DNA of 64,000 bases from Myxococcota bacterium (lineage in GTDB: Bacteria; Myxococcota_A; UBA9160; SMWR01): contig JBCCEW010000009.1 of NCBI GenBank assembly GCA_039030075.1, forward strand, positions 107,204-171,203, in the 5' to 3' direction. This document shows positions 26,088 through 34,650 of this stretch, piece by piece; position 1 is the first letter of the stretch, and each line of letters opens with the position of its first letter. The position numbers and the translations under genes are program-made. The notes beneath the pieces were generated by a model. The model worked only from the letters and a program-made list of their open reading frames with translations, had not been told where the DNA came from and did not search any database.

Positions 26088-26957
26088 ATGAGCGAGCTGC
26101 TTTCCTGGAAGATCGGACGCGTCCAGGTGACGCGTGTCGTCGAGACCGAACTGGCCCTGCCGCCGGAAGGTCTGTTGCCCGAGGCGACGAAGGACGCCCT
26201 CGAGCCCCACGTCTCCTGGCTGGCGCCTCACTTCCTCCACCCGGACGGGCAGATCACCCTGGCCATCCAAGCGCTCGTCGTCGAGAGCCAGGGCCGGAAG
26301 ATCCTGGTCGACACCTGCGTCGGGGATCGCGAAGTGCCCGGCTTTCCGAGCCCCGACGGCTCCAACGCCTTCCTCGACCAACTCGCCGCCGCCGGTTTTC
26401 CGCGCGAGTCGATCGACGTCGTGCTGTGCACCCACCTCCACTTCGACCACGTCGGCTGGAACACGATGCGGCAGGACGGCGCCTGGGTGCCGACGTTCCC
26501 CAACGCGAAGTACCTGTTCGCGCGCGTCGAGTACGAGCACTGGCAGGCCGAGACCGAGGCGGGACGTGGTCAGGAGTACGCCTTCTGTTTCGACGACGCC
26601 GTGCGTCCGGTGGTGGATGCCGGACTCGCGGAGCTCGTCGAGACGAACCACGCGATCACCCCCGAGGTGCGTTTCGAGGCGACGCCGGGGCACACGCCTG
26701 GTCACGTTGCGGTCCGCATCGCGTCCGACGGCGCCGAGGGGCTGATCACCGGCGATCTCACCCACCACCCGGTGCAGTGGGCCGAGGTCGATTGGAAGAT
26801 GCCGGCGGACAGCGACAGCGCGGAGGCCGCCGCGACCCGAAGGCGCCTGATCGACGAGCACGCGGACACGGGCACTCTGGTGATCGGCACCCACTACGCG
26901 GCGCCGACCGCAGGGCGCCTGGTGCGAAGCGGCAAGACGGCGATCTTCGAGGCCTGA
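26088..26957 (+). CDS. MBL-fold metallo-hydrolase
   Basis: 289 aa, ATG 26088. Zinc motif HLHFDH at 116-121, further His in GHTPGH and Asp in GDLTHH, and final His in GTHYAAP, a complete binuclear site. The overall form resembles AHL-lactonase/quorum-quenching-like and related esterase MBL proteins, though substrate is not predictable. Last gene of the 23379-26957 run; no signal peptide, so cytoplasmic. Confidence 0.9.
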   Translation: MSELLSWKIGRVQVTRVVETELALPPEGLLPEATKDALEPHVSWLAPHFLHPDGQITLAIQALVVESQGRKILVDTCVGDREVPGFPSPDGSNAFLDQLAAAGFPRESIDVVLCTHLHFDHVGWNTMRQDGAWVPTFPNAKYLFARVEYEHWQAETEAGRGQEYAFCFDDAVRPVVDAGLAELVETNHAITPEVRFEATPGHTPGHVAVRIASDGAEGLITGDLTHHPVQWAEVDWKMPADSDSAEAAATRRRLIDEHADTGTLVIGTHYAAPTAGRLVRSGKTAIFEA

Positions 26958-26978
26958 TCCCATCGGAGACCGGGCTCG

Positions 26979-27197
26979 CTAGGGGCGCATGAAGGTGAAG
27001 TCCGCGTCGCCGTCGAGGTGCTCGGCGGTGAACAAGAGCTCGCGCGCCACGTCGGGCGCCGGGCGTTCCTCGAGCCAGAGCGCGACGGTCTCCTCGAGGA
27101 GCAGACGCCCCACGACGTCCCGCGGCACGCTCGCGGACTCGGCGTCCGCAAGCAGCGCCGCCAGGTGCTGCTTCACCAGCGATCGGTCCTTCGACAT
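26979..27197 (-). CDS. Small conserved-looking hypothetical protein
   Basis: 72 aa, acidic, mostly helical by composition (LVKQHLAALLADAES; RLLLEETVALWLEERP). No motif recognised. The start at 27197 is 9 bp after the stop of the small membrane protein at 27207-27311, which suggests reinitiation within a two-gene unit. The overlapping frames on the opposite strand look like coding shadows. Its reality rests on that arrangement and on protein-like composition. Confidence 0.55.
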   Translation of the reverse strand: MSKDRSLVKQHLAALLADAESASVPRDVVGRLLLEETVALWLEERPAPDVARELLFTAEHLDGDADFTFMRP

Positions 27198-27206
27198 CGC
27201 GAGAGG

Positions 27207-27311
27207 CTAGAAGCCGATGACCAGGATCACGAGGATCTGCAGCCCGACGCCGAGGGCGACCAGGGTGAAGACCCGCTTCGCGAGTTCGTCTGCCGGATAG
27301 GCGCGTCCCAT
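27207..27311 (-). CDS. 34-residue single-pass membrane protein
   Basis: Starts at ATG 27309-27311 with a near-perfect AAAGGAG site 7 nt upstream. A short charged N-terminus (MGRAYPADELAKR) is followed by one 20-residue helix (FTLVALGVGLQILVILVIGF) running to the C-terminus. Proteins of this kind are usually regulators or accessory subunits of membrane complexes. Its Shine-Dalgarno sits inside a perfect hairpin (27314-27340). Function unknown. Confidence 0.6.
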   Translation of the reverse strand: MGRAYPADELAKRVFTLVALGVGLQILVILVIGF

Positions 27312-27313
27312 GT

Positions 27314-27340
27314 TCCCACTCCTTTGCATTCGGAGTGGGA
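27314..27340 (-). promoter_or_regulatory. Hairpin sequestering the ribosome-binding site of the small membrane ORF
   Basis: On the minus-strand transcript TCCCACTCC (27340-27332) pairs perfectly with GGAGTGGGA (27322-27314) around a 9-nt loop, and the GGAG of the ribosome-binding site lies in the 3' arm. Folding would block translation of the ORF at 27207-27311. It could be a thermosensor-like or leader-controlled switch; it has no U-tract, so it is not a classical terminator. Confidence 0.5.
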
Positions 27341-27414
27341 GACTGCAGACCCCGTGCCGGCTCGAACGGCGCGGAGAACGCACGAGGGCGTTCGGCGCGG
27401 GGCAGGCCGCCGCG

Positions 27415-27437
27415 GGCCGGGGCCGATCGCCCCGGCC
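27415..27437 (-). terminator. GC-rich hairpin directly after the CoA-transferase stop
   Basis: GGCCGGGGC (27415-27423) pairs with GCCCCGGCC (27429-27437) over a 5-nt loop, touching the TAG of the CoA transferase. No U-tract follows on the minus strand, so it may be a Rho-assisted or RNA-stabilising 3' end. Confidence 0.4.
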
Positions 27438-28669
27438 TAGCCGAAGACGCCGTCCTTGCGGAGCTTCTCGATGGTGGCGGCGTCCTTGCCGAGCACGTCT
27501 TCCATCACGGCGTCGGTGTTCGCGCCGAGGGTCGGGGCCATCGTCGGTACCGGCAGCGGCTTTCCGTCGACGAAGACAGGCAGCGGCAGCTGCTCGCAAC
27601 CGAGCTTCTCGGTGGGCCAGAAGTTCATGCGGTGCTGGAACTGGGGGTCGTCGCCGATCGACGCGAGGGTGTTGAAGGGCGCGATCGTGGTGTTGTGCTC
27701 GGTCGCGAAATCGAGCCACTCCTTCACGGTCTTCGTCTTGAAGATCTTCTGGAGCTCGCGCTGCATCTCGGTGTTGCCCTTCGCGTGATCCGCGTACTTC
27801 GATCCGGGCCACTTCTCGAAGAGATCCATGCGGTCGTTGCCCTCGCAGAAGTTCTTCCAGAAGGCCTGCTCCGACGCCATGAAGAGCACGTGGCCGTCGC
27901 TGGCTTCGTACGCCTGGTAGCGCACGCCCTCCCACATCCCGGCGAGGCCGGCCGGGCGGCGCTCGTAATTGTCCGAAGGGTTGCCCGTGACTTCGCTCTC
28001 GGGCCGTCGATAGGCCCGCTCGGTCTCGATTCGGTACCAGTCCATGTACGCCGAAGCGTCGCTCTGCGCCATTTCCATCTCGCAGCCCTCGCCCGTTTCG
28101 CGCGCCTTGATGACGCCGGCCAGGATCGCGATGGCGCCGAGCATCGGGCCGACGTTGATGCCGACGTTGGGCATGGTCGGAGGGATCCGGCAGAAGCCCT
28201 CGTCGTCGACCATGGGCTGGACGATTCCCGACCAGGTGTCGTAGGCGATGCCGTGGCTGGGCATGTCCTTGTAGGGGCCCGTGGCGCCGTAGCCCGAGAG
28301 GGTCGCGAAGACGATCTTCGGGTTCACCTTCTTCAGGTCTTCGAAGCCGAGGCCCAGCTTCGCGAGCGCACCCGGGCGCATCGCCTCGACGACCACGTCG
28401 GCCTTGGCAACGAGCTCCTTGTAGATCGCGACGCCTTCCTCGCTCTTCAAGTTGAGCGTGATGCTCTTCTTGCCGCGATGGGTGTGCAGGTGCAGCAGCG
28501 AGACTCCTTCGATGATCGGCCAGGTCATCTGGCGGATGTAGTCACCCGACGGCGGCTCGACCTTGATGACGTCGGCGCCCATGTCGGCGAAGAAGGTGGC
28601 GACATGGCCGGGGCCGAGCAGGCTCGACTCGATGATGCGGACACCGGAAAGCAGGGAGGAAGTGGACAC
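27437..28669 (-). CDS. CaiB/BaiF family CoA transferase (class III)
   Basis: 410 aa, GTG start at 28669. N-terminal LSGVRIIE and GADVIKVEPPSGD, GYGATGPY, and the catalytic Asp204 in EMAQSDAS are family hallmarks. Class III enzymes move CoA between acyl groups through an aspartyl-CoA intermediate; relatives include formyl-CoA, carnitine, alpha-methylacyl-CoA racemase and bile-acid/steroid CoA transferases. It probably activates a hydrophobic acid for the crotonase/SDR enzymes nearby. Minus-strand TAGCCT lies upstream. Confidence 0.92.
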   Translation of the reverse strand: MSTSSLLSGVRIIESSLLGPGHVATFFADMGADVIKVEPPSGDYIRQMTWPIIEGVSLLHLHTHRGKKSITLNLKSEEGVAIYKELVAKADVVVEAMRPGALAKLGLGFEDLKKVNPKIVFATLSGYGATGPYKDMPSHGIAYDTWSGIVQPMVDDEGFCRIPPTMPNVGINVGPMLGAIAILAGVIKARETGEGCEMEMAQSDASAYMDWYRIETERAYRRPESEVTGNPSDNYERRPAGLAGMWEGVRYQAYEASDGHVLFMASEQAFWKNFCEGNDRMDLFEKWPGSKYADHAKGNTEMQRELQKIFKTKTVKEWLDFATEHNTTIAPFNTLASIGDDPQFQHRMNFWPTEKLGCEQLPLPVFVDGKPLPVPTMAPTLGANTDAVMEDVLGKDAATIEKLRKDGVFG

Positions 28670-28851
28670 GCGAATCTCCGTGGGTTGACGAAACGGTCGC
28701 CAAGGCTAGCCGCGGCGCCGGATCGTGGCACGGCGACGGCGCCTGGTCAGGCGCTCCTGTCGACTCGGGCGTCGCCGCGCACCCAGCGTGCCCTCGGGCG
28801 GGAGCGCGTTGGGAGGCCGCCGGGTGCCGCCGCGGCCTCCGAGAGGAGCCG

Positions 28852-30309
28852 CTAGAGCGCAGGTGTCTGCCAGAGCGGGAAGACCCGCTCCGGGTCGCAC
28901 TCCTCGTCGACGATCCACTTGCACATGCGGCGGACCGGCTCGATGGCGTCCTGGGGCATCGCGCTGGTCACGTGGCAGGCGTAGCCGAGCGAGGTGAGGC
29001 GCTGGGCACCGAAGAGCGGCAGCTGGTTGCGGAGCTCGCGCTTCAGACTCTCGGGGTAGATTCCGACCGTCTGGGTGTAGGCGTTCACGGCGTCGGTCAC
29101 CTTCTTGATGTCGTCGACCGGGACGATGTTCGCGACCCGGCCCGAGAGCATCGGCGCGTAGTCGACTGGCTCGTCCATCTGCGAGACGATGACCGCGCCT
29201 TCGTCCTCCTCGCCGCCGATCACGCGGTAGAAGTCCTCGGTCATGCGCGAACCCTCGAGGTGGTCGCGCAGGTCGCGATCGAAGTAGCGCGGCTTCGTCG
29301 AGAGGTGCTCCGGTAGGCCGACCAGCTTCTGGTAGATGCGCTCCCCGATCCGGTTGGCGCGCTCGATGCCGTCGGCGTCGGTGCCGCAGAGGAGGTAGAT
29401 CACGCGGGCCGAGGCACACGCCTCTTGGTTGGCCATGCCGATGTCGGTGGCGGCCCGGACGGCGACCTCGTCGAGGGTCTCTTCGCTCTCGAAGGCCTCG
29501 GGACCGATGATCGTGGCGCTGCGCTTCGGGTCGAGCGAGATCAGCTCGAGGCCGGGCTGGATGTAGCGGGTCACGTGCTTCACGGAAGCGAAGCCCCCCC
29601 AGGCCACGATCTTCTCGACGTGTTCGGGCCGGTAGAGGTGCTCTTCGATCCGGGTGTCGCCGCCCTTCCAGTAGGCCACCGCGAGGTGCTTCGTGACCGG
29701 GTGGTTCGGAGCCACGTCCGCGAGGGTCTTCGCGATGGCGATCGCGGTCATCGGGTCGTTCGAGGGCACCTTGACGATCGCGTCGCTTCGGGTGATCGCG
29801 TTGCGGATGATCGTGATCGCCGAGACGAGCCCCCCGTTGCCAGCGGGCACGTGGAGGGCCCGGGCGCCAAAGGCGCGGACGCGGATCTCCCGGCCGTCGC
29901 GCAGGGTGCGCGACACCCACCCCTCGAGGTAGTCGACGCCGATCCGCGACTCGGCGATCTCGACGATCGCATCCCGGTCGAAGACGTAGGGCATCGTCGT
30001 GTACGAATTGCGCAGCATGGCGGGCGGGTAGGGAGCCGCGATCGCCGCCGCCTTCATCGCCTCCTGGACGTGGGCGTTCTTGTCAGGATCCAGCGCCTTC
30101 CCGAGCTCGACGAGGACGTCGACGATCTCGTCGAAGGAGATCTCGTAGAGGTCGGCGAGGTCCATCGGCGTCGCCAGCGGAAGCCGATCGACGTACTTCG
30201 CCGGGTCGGGCGCTTCGAATCCCCCGGCTCCGTTGCGGGCACCGAAGGGGACCCAGTCCTCCTCGATGATCTCACCGCGGATGAACATCGGGATGCGGAA
30301 CGCGCTCAT
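28852..30309 (-). CDS. LuxC-family acyl-CoA (fatty acid) reductase
   Basis: 485 aa. ALDH-like fold of the LuxC family: cofactor segment LHVPAGNGG, VKVPSNDPMTA, AWGGFASVKH, and the acylated Cys298 in NQEACASARV. LuxC reduces an acyl-thioester with NADPH to an aldehyde and in luminous bacteria works with LuxE and LuxD. Here its ATG overlaps the LuxE-like stop by 4 bp (ATGA, 30306-30309), so the two are translationally coupled. No luxAB is present, so light emission is not implied; aldehyde supply for lipid or wax chemistry is more likely. Confidence 0.87.
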   Translation of the reverse strand: MSAFRIPMFIRGEIIEEDWVPFGARNGAGGFEAPDPAKYVDRLPLATPMDLADLYEISFDEIVDVLVELGKALDPDKNAHVQEAMKAAAIAAPYPPAMLRNSYTTMPYVFDRDAIVEIAESRIGVDYLEGWVSRTLRDGREIRVRAFGARALHVPAGNGGLVSAITIIRNAITRSDAIVKVPSNDPMTAIAIAKTLADVAPNHPVTKHLAVAYWKGGDTRIEEHLYRPEHVEKIVAWGGFASVKHVTRYIQPGLELISLDPKRSATIIGPEAFESEETLDEVAVRAATDIGMANQEACASARVIYLLCGTDADGIERANRIGERIYQKLVGLPEHLSTKPRYFDRDLRDHLEGSRMTEDFYRVIGGEEDEGAVIVSQMDEPVDYAPMLSGRVANIVPVDDIKKVTDAVNAYTQTVGIYPESLKRELRNQLPLFGAQRLTSLGYACHVTSAMPQDAIEPVRRMCKWIVDEECDPERVFPLWQTPAL

Positions 30310-31727
30310 CCTTCGTACTCCCGCATGAAGTTCACGGCTTCGTCGTGCACTTCCTGGGTGGCGTTGCAGGTGATGCGGTCGTCCTCGACGCCTTCCTTCT
30401 CGCTGTAGCGCATGATCGAGTGCTCGATCGCGACGCTCTCGAGGCCGCAGGGGCATTTGCTGTCCCAGTCGATCGTGATCTCGTCGCCCGAGATGATGCC
30501 GCCCCAGTGGCTCACGTTGACGAAGTCGTAGAAGGCGGCGCGGCCGGTCTGCTTCCCCTTGCGCGGGAGCGCTTCGCTGGTCTCGGGATCGAGCAGGTAG
30601 GGGATCACGAACGGCAGCACGTGATACTTGTCCTCCGGGCAGGCCCAGTGCATCGCGCTGATCTCGCTCATCCCGTAGCCCTCCTGGATGCGGTCGACGC
30701 CCATGAACTCCTTGATGGTCTCCATGTAGTTCTCGGGCAGCACGTGACCCTTCAGGCCACCGCCGGTGAGGATGGCCGAGTTCTTCGCGAACACGTGCTT
30801 CACGCCGCGCGCGAGGCCCTCCTTGGCGATCTCGTGCATGAGGGCGTAGGTGCCCGTCATGAAGACCCGCTTGCCGCGAAGCTCGTTCGTCATGCGCTCG
30901 AAGAAGCGCTGCAGCTCGGCCGGACGGTTCGCCTCGAGCTGCTCGAACTCCTCTTTCTTCTCGAGGAGCTTCGGGTCGATCTTCACGCGATCGAGCTCGC
31001 CCCGGCTCGCCGCGGCCCGGAGCTTGCTGGCGAGGAACATGAGGTCGGTATTGATGGACGCGTTGTAGAGGGGGTGGAAACGGCTCTCGTCGTTGCCCGT
31101 GAACTCGTTCTTGAGCAGCCCCACCATGCGCAGATGGCCGAGCTTGCCGTCGGCGAACTGGGGCCAGATGACGTCGACCACCGGGTTCAAGTCCTCTTCC
31201 TTCGGCTCCTTGAAGAACTCCTGGAACAGGAAGAGGCGCCACAGGCGCATCGCGTAGTGACCGCCGTGCTTGTCCTTGGGGATGATCGAGATCGTGCCGG
31301 TCGTTCCAGACGAGGTGATCGGGCGCAGATTCGAGTGTTCGTCGAGGGCTTCGATCCAGGCTTCGATGCTGTCCAGACCCTCGGTCGGCACCTGGGAGAG
31401 GTCGTGGGGCGTGTGCTTCTGCAGCCACTTCGTCATCAGGTCGAAGCGCTTGTTGTCGAGAAGGGCCGCCGGGTAGGACTTGAACGCGGTGTGAGCGAAG
31501 AGCAGCGGAACGACGTCGTCGAATTCCTGCACCTCGTCGATGCCCAGGCGGTCGGCCAGGTTCTTGACCATCTCGATGCTGGCCCGGTGCTGGGCGACGC
31601 GGGTGCGCATCGCCTCGCGTTGCAGCGACTCGAGCCCATCGCGGGGGATCATGTGCATCTTCGTGATCGAGGCGTCGAAATACGCGATCGGATCGTTCAT
31701 GAAGGTGTCGAGGGTGCGATTGCCCAT
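30306..31727 (-). CDS. LuxE-like acyl-protein synthetase (adenylating)
   Basis: 473 aa from ATG 31727 with GGAGGAA 5 nt upstream. The ATP-binding SSGTTG at 139-144 (ITSSGTTGTISIIPKDK), the QEGYGMSEISAMH segment equivalent to the adenylation-family A5 region, and a GRAAFYDFVN...GDEITID C-terminal core place it with LuxE and related adenylating enzymes. LuxE activates a fatty acid as acyl-AMP and passes it to LuxC. It is longer than LuxE of Vibrio (about 370 aa), with a helical N-terminal extension. First gene of the luxE-luxC unit, divergent from a MarR regulator. Confidence 0.82.
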   Translation of the reverse strand: MGNRTLDTFMNDPIAYFDASITKMHMIPRDGLESLQREAMRTRVAQHRASIEMVKNLADRLGIDEVQEFDDVVPLLFAHTAFKSYPAALLDNKRFDLMTKWLQKHTPHDLSQVPTEGLDSIEAWIEALDEHSNLRPITSSGTTGTISIIPKDKHGGHYAMRLWRLFLFQEFFKEPKEEDLNPVVDVIWPQFADGKLGHLRMVGLLKNEFTGNDESRFHPLYNASINTDLMFLASKLRAAASRGELDRVKIDPKLLEKKEEFEQLEANRPAELQRFFERMTNELRGKRVFMTGTYALMHEIAKEGLARGVKHVFAKNSAILTGGGLKGHVLPENYMETIKEFMGVDRIQEGYGMSEISAMHWACPEDKYHVLPFVIPYLLDPETSEALPRKGKQTGRAAFYDFVNVSHWGGIISGDEITIDWDSKCPCGLESVAIEHSIMRYSEKEGVEDDRITCNATQEVHDEAVNFMREYEG

Positions 31728-31771
31728 GAGGTTCCTCCGGTGTGATGACGGCCGTGTCTGGCCCCCTGGAA

Positions 31772-31802
31772 ATAGTAAATAGACTTTGGTAAATCCTGTC
31801 AA
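31772..31802 (-). promoter_or_regulatory. Promoter/operator region of the luxE-luxC unit
   Basis: The minus strand has a consensus -35 TTGACA (31802-31797), a 17-bp spacer, and TTTACT (31779-31774) as a -10-like hexamer. Two direct copies of GTAAAT (31775-31780 and 31789-31794 on the plus strand, 14 bp apart) overlap it and are a candidate binding site for the divergent MarR protein. The stretch is markedly AT-rich against its surroundings. Confidence 0.55.
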
Positions 31803-31821
31803 GCGGAAAAATGGAGATCCA

Positions 31822-32313
31822 ATGCCCCGATCGAGAGTCCAGAGCGCCCCGAGCGACGCCGACGCCGTCCTGATGAGCCGCCACCTGCTGGGCCTGGCGA
31901 TGGCGATCCGGCGCCGTGTCAGCGACGGGCTGATCGAGCGGGGCCATGATCTCAGCCCCTCGAGCACCCAGGTGGTGCCGAACCTGCCGGCAGAGGGGAT
32001 CGGCATGAGCGATCTCGCCGGCCGGCTGCGGCTCACCCTCCAGCGCACCGGGCAGCTCGTCGCGCGCCTCGAAGAGGACGGCTACGTCGAGCGCGTCGCC
32101 GACCCGAACGACGGCCGGGCGAAGCGGGTGGTCTACTCGCCGCGTGGCCGCACACTCGTCGCGGACATCGAGGCGATCATGCAGGAGACAACCGAAGAGT
32201 TCGCCGACACGTTGGGGAAGCAGCGCTTCGAAGACCTCTGCTCCGAGCTGGCCGAGCTCGACGCCGCGGTGAACGGCGTCGACGCACCGCTGCGGCTCGG
32301 CGAGCGGCGCTAG
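31822..32313 (+). CDS. MarR-family transcriptional regulator
   Basis: 163 aa from ATG 31822 (ATGGAGAT upstream; a TTG at 31786 would lie inside the promoter). Winged-helix core: LSPSSTQVVPNL, MSDLAGRLRLTLQRTGQLVARLEEDGYVER and the DPNDGRAKRVVYS wing (family DPxDxRxxxVxLT). Divergent from luxE-luxC with a 94-bp gap holding paired GTAAAT repeats, so it probably represses that unit and itself until an aldehyde or fatty-acid ligand binds. Its stop shares a CTAG with the convergent transporter. Confidence 0.9.
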   Translation: MPRSRVQSAPSDADAVLMSRHLLGLAMAIRRRVSDGLIERGHDLSPSSTQVVPNLPAEGIGMSDLAGRLRLTLQRTGQLVARLEEDGYVERVADPNDGRAKRVVYSPRGRTLVADIEAIMQETTEEFADTLGKQRFEDLCSELAELDAAVNGVDAPLRLGERR

Positions 32314-33674
32314 CCCGCGTCTTCGGGCGGAGGCGTCGCTTCGAGGCGGGCGCGAACTTCCGCGTGGCGCTCGCGCGTGATCGGGAAACCGACGAGGAAG
32401 AGCGCTCCGACCGCCATCATCACCGCCGGCACGCCGCCGTAGATCCACATCAGGGAGGCCTGCACCTCTCCCGTGATGCTTCCGCCCGACGGGTCGTAGC
32501 CGAAGGCAGCCGGGAGGCTCGTGCCCAGCACCGCCCCGAGGGCGAGGGAGAGCTTCGTCGCCATCCCCCATACCGCGAAGAAGAAGCCCGAGCGCGCCTC
32601 GCCCGCGCGGAGTGCATCGACGTCGATCACGTCGGCGGCGATCGAGTTCGACAGGAACAGAACGCTCGCGAAGCTCGAGCCGCGGATCGCGATCCAGACC
32701 ATGAGCGTCGTGGTGTCGCCCGGGCCGAGGAAGCAGAGGGGAAGCGAGAAGACCGCGAGCCAGAGCGCCGCGACGAGCAGGGCCCGGTGCTTGCCGATGC
32801 GCATCGAGAGCCCGAGCCAAAGCGGTACTGCCGCGAGGGTCGCGATGTTCTCGACCAGGACCATCATCGGGAAGCGGGCTTCGTCGCCCATGACGTCGGC
32901 GAGCACGAGACGGTGGAGCGTCCCCTGGATCGCGATGCCGGATACGAAGAAGACGACGGCGCCGACCATCCGCAGGAACGCCGGGTTTCCCGTCGCGAGG
33001 GCGACGCCTTCGCGGATGCTGCGCCGCGGACGCGGAGGGCCGGGTGCCGGCGGCTCGGGGACCGCGAGCACCGCCACCCCGACCAGCAGCGGCAGGCCGA
33101 TCACGACGCCGAGCGCCATCGCGTAGAGCTGGGTGGACGCCTCGCTGACGCCGCGCCCGGCCGCCCAGACCAGCGCAGCGAGCAGCGCGACCTGTCCCGC
33201 GGTCGAGACGCCCTCGCGCACGCTCGTGATGCGCGACCGCTCGTCGTAGTCGGGCGAGAGCTCGGCGCCCCAGGCCTTGTGAGGCAGGTCCATCATCGTG
33301 AACGCGAGGTAGAGCAGCCCCGACCAGAGCAGCAGGTGGGCCATGCCCGCGCCCGCCGGCGGCACGAAGATCTGCCAGATGGCGAGGGCGAAGAGTGGGA
33401 CGCCGGCGACCAGGAACGGCTTGCGGCGGCCGAAGCGGCTGCGCAGCCGGTCGCTCCAACCGCCGATCCACGGGTCGGTGACGACGTCGAGCAGGCGCGA
33501 GACCGCGATCGCGATACCGACCGACGCGAGGGGGACGCCGAGGTCGTCGGCGTAGAACGCCGGGACGAACAGCAGCATCGGAAGCGCCGCGACCGAGCTC
33601 AACAGCGACGGCAGCGCGTAGCAGAGCAGCCTCCCGATGCCGAGATCGGGTGTTCGAGGTGCGGGCGTCGACAG
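32310..33674 (-). CDS. MFS transporter, GPH (sugar/cation symporter) family
   Basis: About 12 membrane helices, with the GPH/MFS_2 signatures DVVTDPWIGGWSDR and RFGRRKPFLVAGVP in the first loops and DLPHKAWGAELSPDYDERSR in the middle. No ATG, GTG or TTG exists upstream of the TTG at 33602, which would delete half of helix 1. A CTG at 33674, 3 nt after the TGA of the upstream gene, restores a full N-terminus (LGIGRLLCYALPSLLSSVAA), giving 454 aa. I therefore favour CTG with reinitiation. Substrate unknown; family members carry sugars, glucuronides or, in some bacteria, lipids. Confidence 0.8.
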   Translation of the reverse strand: MSTPAPRTPDLGIGRLLCYALPSLLSSVAALPMLLFVPAFYADDLGVPLASVGIAIAVSRLLDVVTDPWIGGWSDRLRSRFGRRKPFLVAGVPLFALAIWQIFVPPAGAGMAHLLLWSGLLYLAFTMMDLPHKAWGAELSPDYDERSRITSVREGVSTAGQVALLAALVWAAGRGVSEASTQLYAMALGVVIGLPLLVGVAVLAVPEPPAPGPPRPRRSIREGVALATGNPAFLRMVGAVVFFVSGIAIQGTLHRLVLADVMGDEARFPMMVLVENIATLAAVPLWLGLSMRIGKHRALLVAALWLAVFSLPLCFLGPGDTTTLMVWIAIRGSSFASVLFLSNSIAADVIDVDALRAGEARSGFFFAVWGMATKLSLALGAVLGTSLPAAFGYDPSGGSITGEVQASLMWIYGGVPAVMMAVGALFLVGFPITRERHAEVRARLEATPPPEDAG

Positions 33675-33677
33675 CGT

Positions 33678-34553
33678 TCAGGCCGCTCGCGGGGGGCGCA
33701 GCCAGAGCGCCGGGGTGCGATCGCGGTACGAGACGTACTCGGGATCCTGGCCCCAGCGCTTCTCGGCGCGCTGTTCGAGGAGCGGGACGCCGCTGATGCG
33801 CGAGAGCAGCACGTACACGAAGACCGGAGAGATCAGCGTGACGAGCTGCCAGCCACGCAGCGCCGGTGCGGCGATCAGGGCGATCCCCACCCAGAGCAGG
33901 ATCTCGCCGAAGTAGTTCGGGTGGCGCGACCAGGCCCAGAGACCGGTCGTGATGAAGCGACCCTGGTTCGCCGGGTCGCTGCGGAAGATCCGCTTCTGGC
34001 GGTCGGCGGTGACCTCGATCGCGAAGCCGGCGAGCCACAGGGCGACGCCGAGCGCCGCGCTGGCGCCGAGCGGGGTCGGCGTGGCGACCGAGAGTGCCGC
34101 GAGCGCGCAGCCGGCGGTGAGGAAGACCCACAGGCCCTGGAGGGTCCAGGTCATCAGGAAGCGGGGGAAGTCGTGCTTCAAACGGTCGAAGCGCCCGTCC
34201 GACCCGTCGGTCTTCACCCGCAGGAACAGGAACGAGCCGAGTCGCGCGGCCCACACCCCGATCAGCATCGCGAGCAAGAGCGCACGGGCGTCGCCGGCGC
34301 CGAAGAGCAACGCGAACCCGACGACCGAGAGGTAGGTGAGGCTGCCCGTCAGATCGAAGTAGTGCTCGGTGCGCGCCGCGTAGGACGGCACGAACACGAT
34401 CCAGTTGACGACGAAGGCCAGGACGCCGGTCCACGCGAAGAGCGGGAACCCGCCCACCGATCGGCTCCCCTGGCTCCCGGCCCACGCGATCCCTGCGCCG
34501 ACGGCGAGGATCACCGCGATCGCAATCCAGGACTGGACGGTCGAAGACTTCAC
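33678..34553 (-). CDS. DUF1295 / steroid-5-alpha-reductase-like membrane protein
   Basis: 291 aa from GTG 34553 (GAGGAGG 5 nt upstream). About seven membrane helices with the family signatures LMTWTLQGLWVFL, ADRQKRIFR and GLWAWSRHPNYFGEILLW, shared with DUF1295, isoprenylcysteine methyltransferases and steroid reductases; these form a SAM- or NADPH-binding C-terminal pocket. Bacterial members are largely uncharacterised. The downstream transporter begins within 4 bp, so the pair is one unit. Confidence 0.87.
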   Translation of the reverse strand: MKSSTVQSWIAIAVILAVGAGIAWAGSQGSRSVGGFPLFAWTGVLAFVVNWIVFVPSYAARTEHYFDLTGSLTYLSVVGFALLFGAGDARALLLAMLIGVWAARLGSFLFLRVKTDGSDGRFDRLKHDFPRFLMTWTLQGLWVFLTAGCALAALSVATPTPLGASAALGVALWLAGFAIEVTADRQKRIFRSDPANQGRFITTGLWAWSRHPNYFGEILLWVGIALIAAPALRGWQLVTLISPVFVYVLLSRISGVPLLEQRAEKRWGQDPEYVSYRDRTPALWLRPPRAA

Positions 34554-34650
34554 GGGGCCTCCTCGGTCATTGCCTCTTCCTGCCATCCTCACCGTACCCG
34601 GAAGGCGCCGGCGAGCCACCCCCCGACACCGCAGGGCTTCGCCCGCCGGC

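Noticed and set aside
28852-31727. Bioluminescence operon
   Set aside because: No luxA, luxB or luxD is present; LuxC/LuxE-like proteins occur widely without luciferase.
28852-34485. A single very long minus-strand open frame
   Set aside because: It is a high-GC artefact that runs through LuxC, LuxE and other genes in changing frames; only the LuxC part is protein-like.
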